From an uncultured Bacilli bacterium (GTDB lineage: Bacteria; Bacillota_I; Bacilli_A; RF39; UBA660): a stretch of DNA of 5,189 nt. The stretch's first letter is position 1; each line of letters begins with the position of its first letter. Where the stretch lies: the NCBI GenBank assembly GCA_947631345.1, contig CANRKW010000081.1:1-5189 (forward strand). Direction: 5' to 3'. Positions 1 to 5,189 of the stretch are shown here, piece after piece. Under the pieces are notes generated by a model. The model was not told the origin of the DNA. It saw only the letters and a program-made list of their open reading frames with translations, and made no database searches. Made by a program: the position numbers and the translations under genes.

Positions 1-1340
1 GCACTCGAGTTATAATTTGCAAATACACCGCCCGCAAATGCTATTTCGTCTGCTGTCATTAAACCCACTGGATATGTTAATTGTCCATTTCCTCCAGAAG
101 CATTATTTGCACTAAACTTATCTGCTACATTTTGTGTTCCTTCTATTACACTTCCACTTACATTTACACCACATTTGAATGATGGTCTTTTATTATCAAC
201 TAATCTATTGTAGGCAATATAATTGAAAAAATCAGTTGTTGAATAAGTACTATCAGGAGCAGTTGCCCTATCATTACAATATATAGCCGTTTTACTTACC
301 CAGTCTCCAAATCCAGCATCTTGTATTTTTGATTTATACCATCCATATAATGTTGTTGAATCTGCTTCACTTCCTAATATAGTTGCATTTGTATTATTTG
401 TTCTGTTACTTGCTAATGTTCCACTCGTTCCATACTTTAATCCGACATACATTGAATCTTCATATCTTGTATTAAAAGCTTTACTATCTGTTATATAAGC
501 ATCTTCTGCTTCTGGTGATATTCCAGCATAAAGTAATCTAATTCCACCATCTTCATTTGTTCTTATTATTCTCCAGTAGTAACCTGCAAATTTTACCCAG
601 TTGTCTTTTACATTTCCAGCAAAATAGTATACTTCTTCTCCTTTGCCATCATTATTTGTATCCTCTGTAAATAGTATATTATCTTCTAAATATATTCCAC
701 TTTCTGTATCATTTGCCTCATCATAACTTCCATCATCCGCTCCAGTTGGAAGCACATTTTCAAAATTTGTTCTTGTTCCTTTTAAATCATAATTTTCTAC
801 TAATGCCTTTGCTAACGTATATTTTTCTCCTTCAGTTATACCTAATCTTCCACTAAATGTTTTTCCCATATCATTACTTTGATCTAATACAGGATCTTCT
901 ATATATTTAAATGTTATTGTATATTCTTGTATTTCTTCTCCTTTTATAGGTATATTACTTATTAATATTGTATCTTTTTCTATACTTGATTTTGGTACAC
1001 TTTTAAATTCTTCCATATTATAACCATTACTACTATTTATTTTATATTGTAAACCATTTGATTCTAAAGTATTTACCAAATCTTCTATAATTATGTTATA
1101 ATAGAAAACTGCATCTCCTTGATTTTCAACTGAAAAAGACTTTGTTTTTTCCCATCCTAAATCTATATTTTTTTCACTTATTTCTGTTTGATCTTTAAAT
1201 ATTACATATAATTCTTTTACTCTTAAACTTATATTAGATTTATTCTTTGCTACTATTATTCCTCTTATATAAGCAAAACTAACGCCAATTGTTAAAATTA
1301 ATATTGTAACTAATGTTACTACTAAATATTTTTTCTTCAT
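1..1340 (-). CDS. Secreted/surface protein with TasA/camelysin-like N-terminal region, 3' end outside window (partial)
   Basis: The frame is open for 446 codons from the ATG at 1340 and runs off the left edge, so the C-terminus is missing. Residues 1-23 look like a signal peptide: KKK at 2-4, a hydrophobic core at about 5-20, and VSFA before Y24. This resembles the SipW-processed start of TasA/camelysin-type proteins. Residues about 34-165 look like the beta-sandwich of that group ('SFSVENQGDAVFYYNI', 'NIPIKGEEIQEYTITFKY', 'DMGKTFSGRLGI'). Residues 227-236 read DTNNDGKGEE, similar to an EF-hand/dockerin calcium loop. Residues 248-273 (VKFAGYYWRIIRTNEDGGIRLLYAG region) open a second domain with 'GLMTADEIAFAGG' near the window edge; I know such segments from uncharacterised surface proteins of uncultured Bacilli. 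Two Cys residues lie in this part. The start is supported by an AAGAGG site 8 nt upstream. The role is unknown; adhesin, matrix or pilus-like functions are guesses. Confidence 0.85.
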   Translation of the reverse strand, partial: MKKKYLVVTLVTILILTIGVSFAYIRGIIVAKNKSNISLRVKELYVIFKDQTEISEKNIDLGWEKTKSFSVENQGDAVFYYNIIIEDLVNTLESNGLQYKINSSNGYNMEEFKSVPKSSIEKDTILISNIPIKGEEIQEYTITFKYIEDPVLDQSNDMGKTFSGRLGITEGEKYTLAKALVENYDLKGTRTNFENVLPTGADDGSYDEANDTESGIYLEDNILFTEDTNNDGKGEEVYYFAGNVKDNWVKFAGYYWRIIRTNEDGGIRLLYAGISPEAEDAYITDSKAFNTRYEDSMYVGLKYGTSGTLASNRTNNTNATILGSEADSTTLYGWYKSKIQDAGFGDWVSKTAIYCNDRATAPDSTYSTTDFFNYIAYNRLVDNKRPSFKCGVNVSGSVIEGTQNVADKFSANNASGGNGQLTYPVGLMTADEIAFAGGVFANYNSS

Positions 1341-1348
1341 ATTCTTTA

Positions 1349-1354
1349 CCTCTT
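1349..1354 (-). promoter_or_regulatory. Ribosome binding site of the surface protein gene
   Basis: AAGAGG on the - strand lies 8 nt before the ATG at 1340. It fixes the start of the large surface ORF and sits only 10 nt downstream of the U-tract of the terminator-like hairpin, so the gene's own ribosome site lies just beyond the predicted termination point. Confidence 0.65.
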
Positions 1355-1364
1355 TCTTACAATT

Positions 1365-1393
1365 AAAAAATCACACATAAAAACTTATGTGCA
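1365..1393 (-). terminator. Intrinsic terminator-like hairpin (candidate attenuator) before the surface gene
   Basis: Read on the - strand, CACATAA (1391-1385) pairs perfectly with TTATGTG (1380-1374) around a GTTT loop. Two further wobble pairs at the base (G1392 with T1373, T1393 with G1372) give 9 pairs. After one A there is a run of six T (1370-1365). The stem is AT-rich, so termination may be partial. It lies between a strong promoter (1512-1540) and the start of the surface gene (1340), and the 24 nt after it have no room for another promoter. The gene must therefore be reached by read-through, which is the geometry of an attenuator. Confidence 0.6.
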
Positions 1394-1422
1394 TAGCAAA
1401 AAATATGAAGTTTTATTAGCCT

Positions 1423-1476
1423 CTAAATTACCCCCCCCGGTGCAAAATATTGTACAATTTTTCCAGCTAACTTCAT
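1423..1476 (-). CDS. Candidate 17-residue leader peptide MKLAGKIVQYFAPGGVI
   Basis: ATG at 1476 to TAG at 1423-1425 encodes MKLAGKIVQYFAPGGVI. An AAGGAG Shine-Dalgarno (1487-1492) lies 10 nt upstream, and a promoter lies about 30 nt before the start, so both transcription and translation signals are present. The peptide is basic and amphipathic at its N-terminus and lacks Cys, so it does not look like an AgrD-type autoinducer. Its codons 13-16 are read from the G8 tract. I do not recognise it. It could be a regulatory leader peptide for the downstream surface gene, a small membrane-active peptide, or a chance ORF in a structured RNA. The first is favoured by its position ahead of a terminator-like hairpin. 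Confidence 0.45.
   Translation of the reverse strand: MKLAGKIVQYFAPGGVI
1431..1438 (-). repeat. G8 homopolymer tract (C8 on + strand) inside the small ORF
   Basis: Eight consecutive C on the + strand, followed by GG, sit in a window that is otherwise strongly AT-rich and has no comparable G/C run. In the - strand reading frame the tract spans the P-G-G-V codons. As written (8 G) translation ends at TAG 1423-1425. With 7 G it would end at a TAA directly after the tract. With 9 G it would run through the second arm of the inverted repeat to a TAA at 1387-1385, inside the terminator-like hairpin. Confidence 0.8.
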
Positions 1477-1486
1477 ATCTATCTTT

Positions 1487-1492
1487 CTCCTT
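1487..1492 (-). promoter_or_regulatory. Ribosome binding site of the 17-codon ORF
   Basis: AAGGAG on the - strand is a near-perfect Shine-Dalgarno sequence, 10 nt before the ATG at 1476. It stands outside the inverted repeat (which starts at 1478), so it stays exposed even when the start codon is paired. It is the main reason for treating the tiny ORF as translated. Confidence 0.55.
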
Positions 1493-1511
1493 TTATTTTT
1501 CTTATATTTTC

Positions 1512-1540
1512 ATTTTATACTTATTTTTATTTTCAGTCAA
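1512..1540 (-). promoter_or_regulatory. Sigma-A-type promoter for leader RNA and surface gene
   Basis: On the - strand, TTGACT (1540-1535) and TAAAAT (1517-1512) are separated by exactly 17 nt, each one base off the TTGACA/TATAAT consensus. The -35 box begins 6 nt after the ftsQ stop codon, so the surface gene is set up as an independent transcription unit just behind murG-ftsQ. The predicted start is near 1505. No terminator is visible between ftsQ and this promoter, so read-through from the upstream operon may add to its transcription. In AT-rich DNA chance -10 boxes are common; the G/C-containing TTGACT and exact spacing raise confidence. Confidence 0.7.
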
Positions 1541-1546
1541 CATCTT

Positions 1547-2233
1547 TTATTCTTTTATCTCAAAATAATTTCCACTATCTAAATATAATATTCCTTTATG
1601 AAGTCCTAATTTTTGTTTAATTTTATTATATTCATTTAATTCTTTAGTCTTATTTAATGTTATATATACTAAATTTTCATCACACATATAAAGTAAAAAT
1701 CTATCTTTATCATATGTAGTAGGACTATATTCTATTTCACTAACTTTCCCTAATATATCACTATCTATTTTAACCATTTTCTTTACCATTCTATCTAATA
1801 CACTTTCATCTACTTCATTTATAAGTACTGGTATATTTCTTTTATCTATATTTATATTAGATATTCTTTTATATGAAGATGTAATATATTCATTAGTATT
1901 TTTTAATCTAAATAAAACCTTTTCTTCTATTATATTTATCTCTAATACAAATCTCCATTTTTTTCTTACTTTAACACTACTCACTAATTCTAACATCTTT
2001 ATATTTTTCTCTATTTTTTTACTACTTGTTTTTATAAAAGATGGATAATTTTCAATATTTGCTATTTCTATTATATCTATATCTTTAATATTATCTGTAC
2101 CTTTTATTACTATATTCTTAATAGGAATTTTACTTAAATAATATATTAGAAATCCTAATATAAATAAAAAAAGCAAAAATTTTAAAAACTTAAATATATT
2201 GAATCTTTTTCTTTTTACTTTTTTTACTGTCAT
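1547..2233 (-). CDS. ftsQ: Cell division protein DivIB/FtsQ
   Basis: This 228-residue protein has the FtsQ/DivIB plan: a short, very basic cytoplasmic tail (TVKKVKRKRF, residues 2-11), one transmembrane helix at about 14-34, then an extracellular POTRA domain at about 36-105 ('IPIKNIVIKGTDNI', 'SSVKVRKKWRFVLEINIIEEKVLFRL'), followed by the FtsQ-type beta domain to about residue 210. In the family it is a bitopic divisome scaffold that joins the FtsL/DivIC and PBP complex at the septum. ATG 2233 is supported by AAAGGGAG (2241-2248) 7 nt upstream. It starts 34 bp after murG ends and is probably co-transcribed with it; murG-divIB adjacency is classic dcw order. It is short at the C-terminus but not visibly broken. 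The identification rests on architecture and context more than on strict motifs, which this family lacks. Confidence 0.88.
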   Translation of the reverse strand: MTVKKVKRKRFNIFKFLKFLLFLFILGFLIYYLSKIPIKNIVIKGTDNIKDIDIIEIANIENYPSFIKTSSKKIEKNIKMLELVSSVKVRKKWRFVLEINIIEEKVLFRLKNTNEYITSSYKRISNINIDKRNIPVLINEVDESVLDRMVKKMVKIDSDILGKVSEIEYSPTTYDKDRFLLYMCDENLVYITLNKTKELNEYNKIKQKLGLHKGILYLDSGNYFEIKE

Positions 2234-2267
2234 ATTTATACTCCCTTTTCTATTTTAAATTATATAT

Positions 2268-3317
2268 CTATTTTTTCATTTCTTCAACTATTATTGAAGA
2301 TGAAAGTAATTTAGGTTCTTTACTTAATAATTCTCTTATTTCTTTTTCTTTATTTAAAGCTTCTTTTATTTTTTCTTTTAATGTTTCTGTTGTTAGTTTA
2401 TCTTGTTCTAACATAATTGCTTCTTTTTTTTCACTTAAATCAAGTGCATTATAATATTGATGGTTATTAGCAACATATGGACTAGGTATTAATATAGAAG
2501 GAGTATTAGTCATTATTATTTCACTTATAGTACTAGCTCCAGCTCTAGAAATAACCAAATCACTTGCTTTCATTATTCCACTTAAATTTTCATAAAAAGG
2601 AACAATTTTAACCATTTTCTTAACTTTCAAATCTTTAAATTTAGAATAACTAGATTTTCCAGTTATAAATAGTATTTCTTCTGTTTTACTATCAAATTCT
2701 TCTAAAAAAGAACTTAATTTAGTATTTATAACTTCACTACCTAAACTACCCATTACTATAAGGATCAACTTTTTATTTATGTCAAAACCTAATTTTGTTT
2801 TATCGTGTTTTTCTATTTTTAAGGCTTTTTCTCCACAAGGATTACCTGAATATATTACTTTATTTTTAAAGTATTTTTCACTTTCTTTAAAAGATATAAA
2901 TGTAGTATCTACTAATTTAGAAAGCACTTTATTAGTTTTTCCTGGTATTTTATTTTGTTCATGAATAGCAGTTTTTACTTTTAATTTATGAGCAGCATAT
3001 AAAACTGGAAAAGTAACATATCCTCCAAAACCTATTACATAATCAGGTTTAAAAGACTCGATTATTTTCTTACATTTTTTATATGAAGATATTATACATT
3101 TAACATTTTTTATATCTTTTATTATATCTTTAGTAAGACCATACATTTCTATACCTTCATATTTTATATCTAAAGAAGGCACTAATTCACTTTCCATCCT
3201 ATCTTTAGTTCCTATATAAAGAAATTCATTATTTTTATCTTCTTTTAATTTTTCAATAACACCTAAGGCTGGATATATATGCCCACCAGTGCCTCCTGCA
3301 GTTAATATTACTTTCAT
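2268..3317 (-). CDS. murG: MurG, UDP-GlcNAc:lipid I N-acetylglucosaminyltransferase
   Basis: MurG is the peripheral membrane enzyme that adds GlcNAc from UDP-GlcNAc to lipid I, giving lipid II. Counting from ATG 3317 (349 residues, normal length), the GT-B fold shows GGTGGH at 8-13 with the conserved His13, GFGGYV at 96-101, HEQN at 119-122, GSLG at 190-193, SRAGAST at 257-263 with Glu266 (donor-binding Glu of the family), and HQYYNA at 286-291. The GTG at 3326, three codons upstream, is rejected as the start because the GGGGAG site (3326-3331) would overlap it, while it lies 8 nt before ATG 3317; MKVILTAGGTGGH is also the usual family start. One oddity: the motif usually read GNPVR is GNPCGE (158-163), lacking the Arg. 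First gene of the murG-ftsQ unit, divergent from the PBP gene. Confidence 0.97.
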   Translation of the reverse strand: MKVILTAGGTGGHIYPALGVIEKLKEDKNNEFLYIGTKDRMESELVPSLDIKYEGIEMYGLTKDIIKDIKNVKCIISSYKKCKKIIESFKPDYVIGFGGYVTFPVLYAAHKLKVKTAIHEQNKIPGKTNKVLSKLVDTTFISFKESEKYFKNKVIYSGNPCGEKALKIEKHDKTKLGFDINKKLILIVMGSLGSEVINTKLSSFLEEFDSKTEEILFITGKSSYSKFKDLKVKKMVKIVPFYENLSGIMKASDLVISRAGASTISEIIMTNTPSILIPSPYVANNHQYYNALDLSEKKEAIMLEQDKLTTETLKEKIKEALNKEKEIRELLSKEPKLLSSSIIVEEMKK

Positions 3318-3325
3318 TTTTTCCA

Positions 3326-3331
3326 CTCCCC
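3326..3331 (-). promoter_or_regulatory. murG ribosome binding site that decides the start codon
   Basis: GGGGAG on the - strand is 8 nt from ATG 3317. The alternative GTG start at 3326 begins within this site and so cannot use it; nothing better lies further upstream. This supports the shorter 349-residue MurG. Confidence 0.8.
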
Positions 3332-3359
3332 TTTTATTTTATCATAATTTATTATTTAA

Positions 3360-3387
3360 TTGATAATTTTATTCATATGTTTACAAT
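3360..3387 (+). promoter_or_regulatory. Probable sigma-A-type promoter of the PBP gene
   Basis: TTGATA (3360-3365) and TACAAT (3382-3387) are 16 nt apart, each one mismatch from the TTGACA/TATAAT consensus. The predicted start near 3394 gives a leader of about 45 nt to ATG 3440. There is no obvious sporulation sigma (E or F) signature by eye, but such AT-rich DNA makes all promoter calls uncertain. Confidence 0.45.
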
Positions 3388-3426
3388 AATTATAAATATT
3401 TAATGGTTTTTAATCATACATTTAAT

Positions 3427-3432
3427 AGGTGA
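3427..3432 (+). promoter_or_regulatory. Ribosome binding site of the PBP gene
   Basis: AGGTGA lies 7 nt before ATG 3440 and supports that codon as the start; the next in-frame ATG is over 90 codons further in, beyond the membrane helix and the conserved RGKILDRNG motif. Confidence 0.7.
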
Positions 3433-3439
3433 CTTATAT

Positions 3440-5189
3440 ATGTTTCAATCTATTATAAATAAGAGAATTAAGTTAGTTTTTTTACTTGTTATTTTAGTTT
3501 TTTTCTTAATTATTGTTAAAGTTTTTTATATACAGGTTATTGAATATAAGAAATTAAATACTTTAGCTAATGATTTATGGAGTAGAAATCTTCCAGTTGG
3601 TGCTGAAAGAGGTAAAATACTTGATAGAAATGGTTTATTAATTGCAGGTAACGTTACTACATCTAGTTTAGTTTTTATTCCTAATCAAATTAAAGATAAG
3701 GAAAAAACTAGTAAAGATATTGCTGATATATTAGGTGTTTCTTATGAAGAAATGTATAAACACGCGAGTAAAAAGGTTTCTATTGAAAGGGTACATCCTG
3801 AAGGAAGAGATTTAAGTTATGAAATTGCCGAAAAGATAAATAATTTAGGTTATGATGGGGTTTATTTATTAAAGGAAACTAAAAGATATTATCCTTATAA
3901 AAAAACTCTTAGTCACGTGATAGGCTTTGTGGGAATAGATAATCAAGGTTTAAGTGGACTTGAACTTATGTATAATGATTATTTAACTGGAACGGACGGA
4001 AGTATTAAGTATTTTAGTGATGGTAAAGGTAATAAGTTAGAAATGCCTGAAATATATAATAGTCCTCAAAGTGGTTTTAATCTTAATTTGACAATTGATT
4101 TAAACTTACAATTAGTTTTAGAAAATGAACTTGAAAATGCAATGAGTAAATATGAAGCAAAACAAGCTATTGGAATTGTTATGAATCCAAAAAATGGAGA
4201 AATATTGGCAATGAGTAATAGACCTAGTTTTGACCCAGCTAATTATCAAAATTACAGTAATGAAGTAATAAACAGGAATCTAGCAATTTGGAGTAGTTAT
4301 GAACCTGGTTCAACTTTTAAAATTTTGACACTTGCTGCTGCGATTAATGAAGGGGTTGTTAATCCTTTTGAAGACACTTATTATGACACTGGTAAAATTG
4401 AAGTAAGTGGTACTACACTACATTGTTGGAAACCTGAAGGACACGGATTTGAGACTTTCGTGCAAGTTGTAGAAAATTCTTGCAACCCAGGATTTGTTGT
4501 TTTAGGTGAACGTCTTGGAAAAGAAAAGTTGTTTCATTATATAGATTTACTTGGTTTTGGCAAAAAAACTGGAATTGACCTAAATGGAGAAGCTACTGGA
4601 ATAATATTTGATTTAGATAAAGTTGGTCCTTTAGAACTTGCAACAACAGCTTTTGGACAAGGTGTTTCTGTAACACCTATCGGACAAGTTAATGCAGTAA
4701 GTGCGATTATAAATGACGGGAAAATGTACACACCATATGTAGTAAAAAGTATAAGTGAAAATGATACAAATACTATAATAGAAGAATTTAAACCAAAATT
4801 AAAAAAAGAAAATGTTGTTACAAAAGAAACAAGTGATTTAGTAAAGTATATTTTAGAAAGTGTCGTTGCAAATGGAAGTGGACATAATGCATATATTGAA
4901 GGATACAGAGTTGGAGGTAAAACTGGAACAGCACAGAAAGTTGGAAGTAATGGTAGATATATTGAAGGAAGTTACATTTTATCTTTTATAGGCTTTTTAC
5001 CTGCAAACGAACCTGAATTAATAGTCTACATTGCAATAGATGACGCACATAATACAGTACAATATGGAGGAAGTGTTTCAGCACCAATTGCCTCAAGTAT
5101 AATGAAAAATGCAATAAGCCTATATAATATAGAACCCGATTATAATGGCTTACCTAGGGAAAACTATTGGAATGAACAAAAATACATAA
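3440..5189 (+). CDS. spoVD: SpoVD-type class B penicillin-binding protein (transpeptidase), C-terminus outside window (partial)
   Basis: The frame stays open for 583 codons to the window end; the final 'taa' of the window is out of frame. The order is: basic start (NKRIK), transmembrane helix at about 12-31, dimerisation domain opened by RGKILDRNG (57-65), then a transpeptidase domain with S291-TFK (nucleophile Ser291, Lys294), S347-C-N and K494-TGT. The enzyme cross-links peptidoglycan stems outside the membrane. From memory the sequence follows Bacillus subtilis SpoVD closely along its whole length ('IDNQGLSGLE', 'MNPKNGEI', 'YEPGSTFKI', 'NSCNPGF', 'VGGKTGTAQKV'). SpoVD continues after a YQWN-like segment into a PASTA domain; here YWNEQKYI sits at the edge, so about 60 residues, probably PASTA, are missing. 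Only two Cys are seen, C329 and C348, matching the SpoVD redox pair. It may serve cortex synthesis or, in a non-sporulating lineage, division as FtsI. Confidence 0.95.
   Translation, partial: MFQSIINKRIKLVFLLVILVFFLIIVKVFYIQVIEYKKLNTLANDLWSRNLPVGAERGKILDRNGLLIAGNVTTSSLVFIPNQIKDKEKTSKDIADILGVSYEEMYKHASKKVSIERVHPEGRDLSYEIAEKINNLGYDGVYLLKETKRYYPYKKTLSHVIGFVGIDNQGLSGLELMYNDYLTGTDGSIKYFSDGKGNKLEMPEIYNSPQSGFNLNLTIDLNLQLVLENELENAMSKYEAKQAIGIVMNPKNGEILAMSNRPSFDPANYQNYSNEVINRNLAIWSSYEPGSTFKILTLAAAINEGVVNPFEDTYYDTGKIEVSGTTLHCWKPEGHGFETFVQVVENSCNPGFVVLGERLGKEKLFHYIDLLGFGKKTGIDLNGEATGIIFDLDKVGPLELATTAFGQGVSVTPIGQVNAVSAIINDGKMYTPYVVKSISENDTNTIIEEFKPKLKKENVVTKETSDLVKYILESVVANGSGHNAYIEGYRVGGKTGTAQKVGSNGRYIEGSYILSFIGFLPANEPELIVYIAIDDAHNTVQYGGSVSAPIASSIMKNAISLYNIEPDYNGLPRENYWNEQKYI

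Larger units (their letters stand above)
1403..1478 (-). promoter_or_regulatory. Long-range inverted repeat covering the small ORF start
   Basis: On the - strand the 13-nt segment ATATGAAGTTAGC (1478-1466) is complementary to GCTAATAAAACTTCATAT (1420-1403), with a 5-nt bulge in the second arm: ATATGAAG pairs with CTTCATAT, then TTAGC with GCTAA. The first arm contains the ATG of the 17-codon ORF at 1476, so the fold would hide that start codon. The second arm runs into six T (1404-1398 region), so it has some terminator character itself. The enclosed 45 nt hold a smaller palindromic hairpin and the G8 tract. Confidence 0.5.
1365..1505 (-). ncRNA. Predicted structured leader RNA of about 140 nt
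   Basis: The 5' end is inferred from the -10 box at 1512-1517 and the 3' end from the T-run ending at 1365. Inside are, in order, a Shine-Dalgarno site, a 17-codon ORF, a small hairpin around the palindrome ATTGTACAAT (1449-1458, flanked by AAAA/TTTT with one bulge), a G8 tract, a 3' arm complementary to the ORF start, and the terminator-like hairpin. I could not match it to a riboswitch class I know: it is not a preQ1, SAM, c-di-GMP-I or fluoride consensus by eye. It could be a cis-acting leader, a short mRNA, or a free small RNA; the sequence alone does not separate these. Confidence 0.45.
3318..3439. promoter_or_regulatory. Divergent intergenic region between murG and the PBP gene
   Basis: These 122 bp are almost wholly A and T and separate two divergent gene starts, so they should hold promoters for both. 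A fair + strand promoter is visible at 3360-3387. For murG only weak - strand candidates are seen, such as a TATGAT/TAAAAT-like stretch at about 3338-3350 without a convincing -35 box. No operator palindrome or riboswitch is evident. Confidence 0.5.

Noticed and set aside
1423..1476. AgrD-like autoinducer peptide
   Set aside because: The 17-residue peptide has no Cys or Ser for a thiolactone/lactone ring and no agrB or agrC neighbour is in the window.
1365..1505. Known riboswitch upstream of the surface gene (c-di-GMP, preQ1, SAM)
   Set aside because: None of the conserved core sequences of those classes is visible on the - strand; the structure is reported as unclassified.
2779..2964. 61-codon + strand ORF
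   Set aside because: It is fully antisense to the middle of murG, has no ribosome site or family resemblance, and arises from the AT-rich complement.
3318..3326. GTG start giving a 352-residue MurG (MEKMKV...)
   Set aside because: The Shine-Dalgarno GGGGAG overlaps this GTG, is ideally spaced for ATG 3317, and the family usually begins at MKV/MKI before the Gly-rich loop.
4537..4731. 64-codon - strand ORF
   Set aside because: It is antisense to the conserved transpeptidase domain of the PBP; its Pro/Ser-rich translation is the shadow of Gly/Thr-rich codons.
5187..5189. TAA at the window end as the stop of the PBP gene
   Set aside because: The PBP frame reads TAC ATA A.. here; the TAA is out of frame and the expected PASTA region has not yet appeared, so the gene is partial.

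Overview
The window comes from a very AT-rich, low-GC Gram-positive bacterium (Bacillota). Its coding sequence is dominated by TTA, AAA, ATA and GAA codons, Trp is encoded by TGG, nothing requires a recoded TGA, and the ribosome binding sites are of the AGGAG/GGGGAG type. The genes are for peptidoglycan synthesis and division. The style of the surface protein, with a TasA/camelysin-like N-terminus and a 'YYWRIIRTNEDGGIRLLY' segment, recalls proteins I associate with uncultured gut Bacilli such as the RF39-type lineages. That placement is inference.

Layout. The right third (3440 to the window end, + strand) is a SpoVD-type class B penicillin-binding protein cut by the window edge just before an expected PASTA domain. 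It is divergent from a - strand unit of murG (2268-3317) and divIB/ftsQ (1547-2233), which are 34 bp apart and probably co-transcribed. MurG makes lipid II, the PBP cross-links it at the septum or in the spore cortex, and DivIB is part of the divisome. The set looks like a rearranged fragment of a dcw (division and cell wall) cluster, with the PBP gene turned away from its usual co-directional neighbours.

Immediately downstream of ftsQ is the most unusual stretch (about 1341-1546, - strand). A good sigma-A-type promoter starts 6 nt after the ftsQ stop and is predicted to produce a leader RNA of about 140 nt. The leader holds (i) a 17-codon ORF with its own Shine-Dalgarno sequence, (ii) a run of eight G inside that ORF, (iii) a long-range inverted repeat that buries the ORF's start codon, and (iv) an intrinsic-terminator-like hairpin with a U6 tail just before the next gene. 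That next gene (1340 to the left window edge, - strand) encodes a large secreted or surface protein and has no room for its own promoter after the hairpin. The arrangement suggests expression controlled by attenuation, possibly switched by G-tract length.
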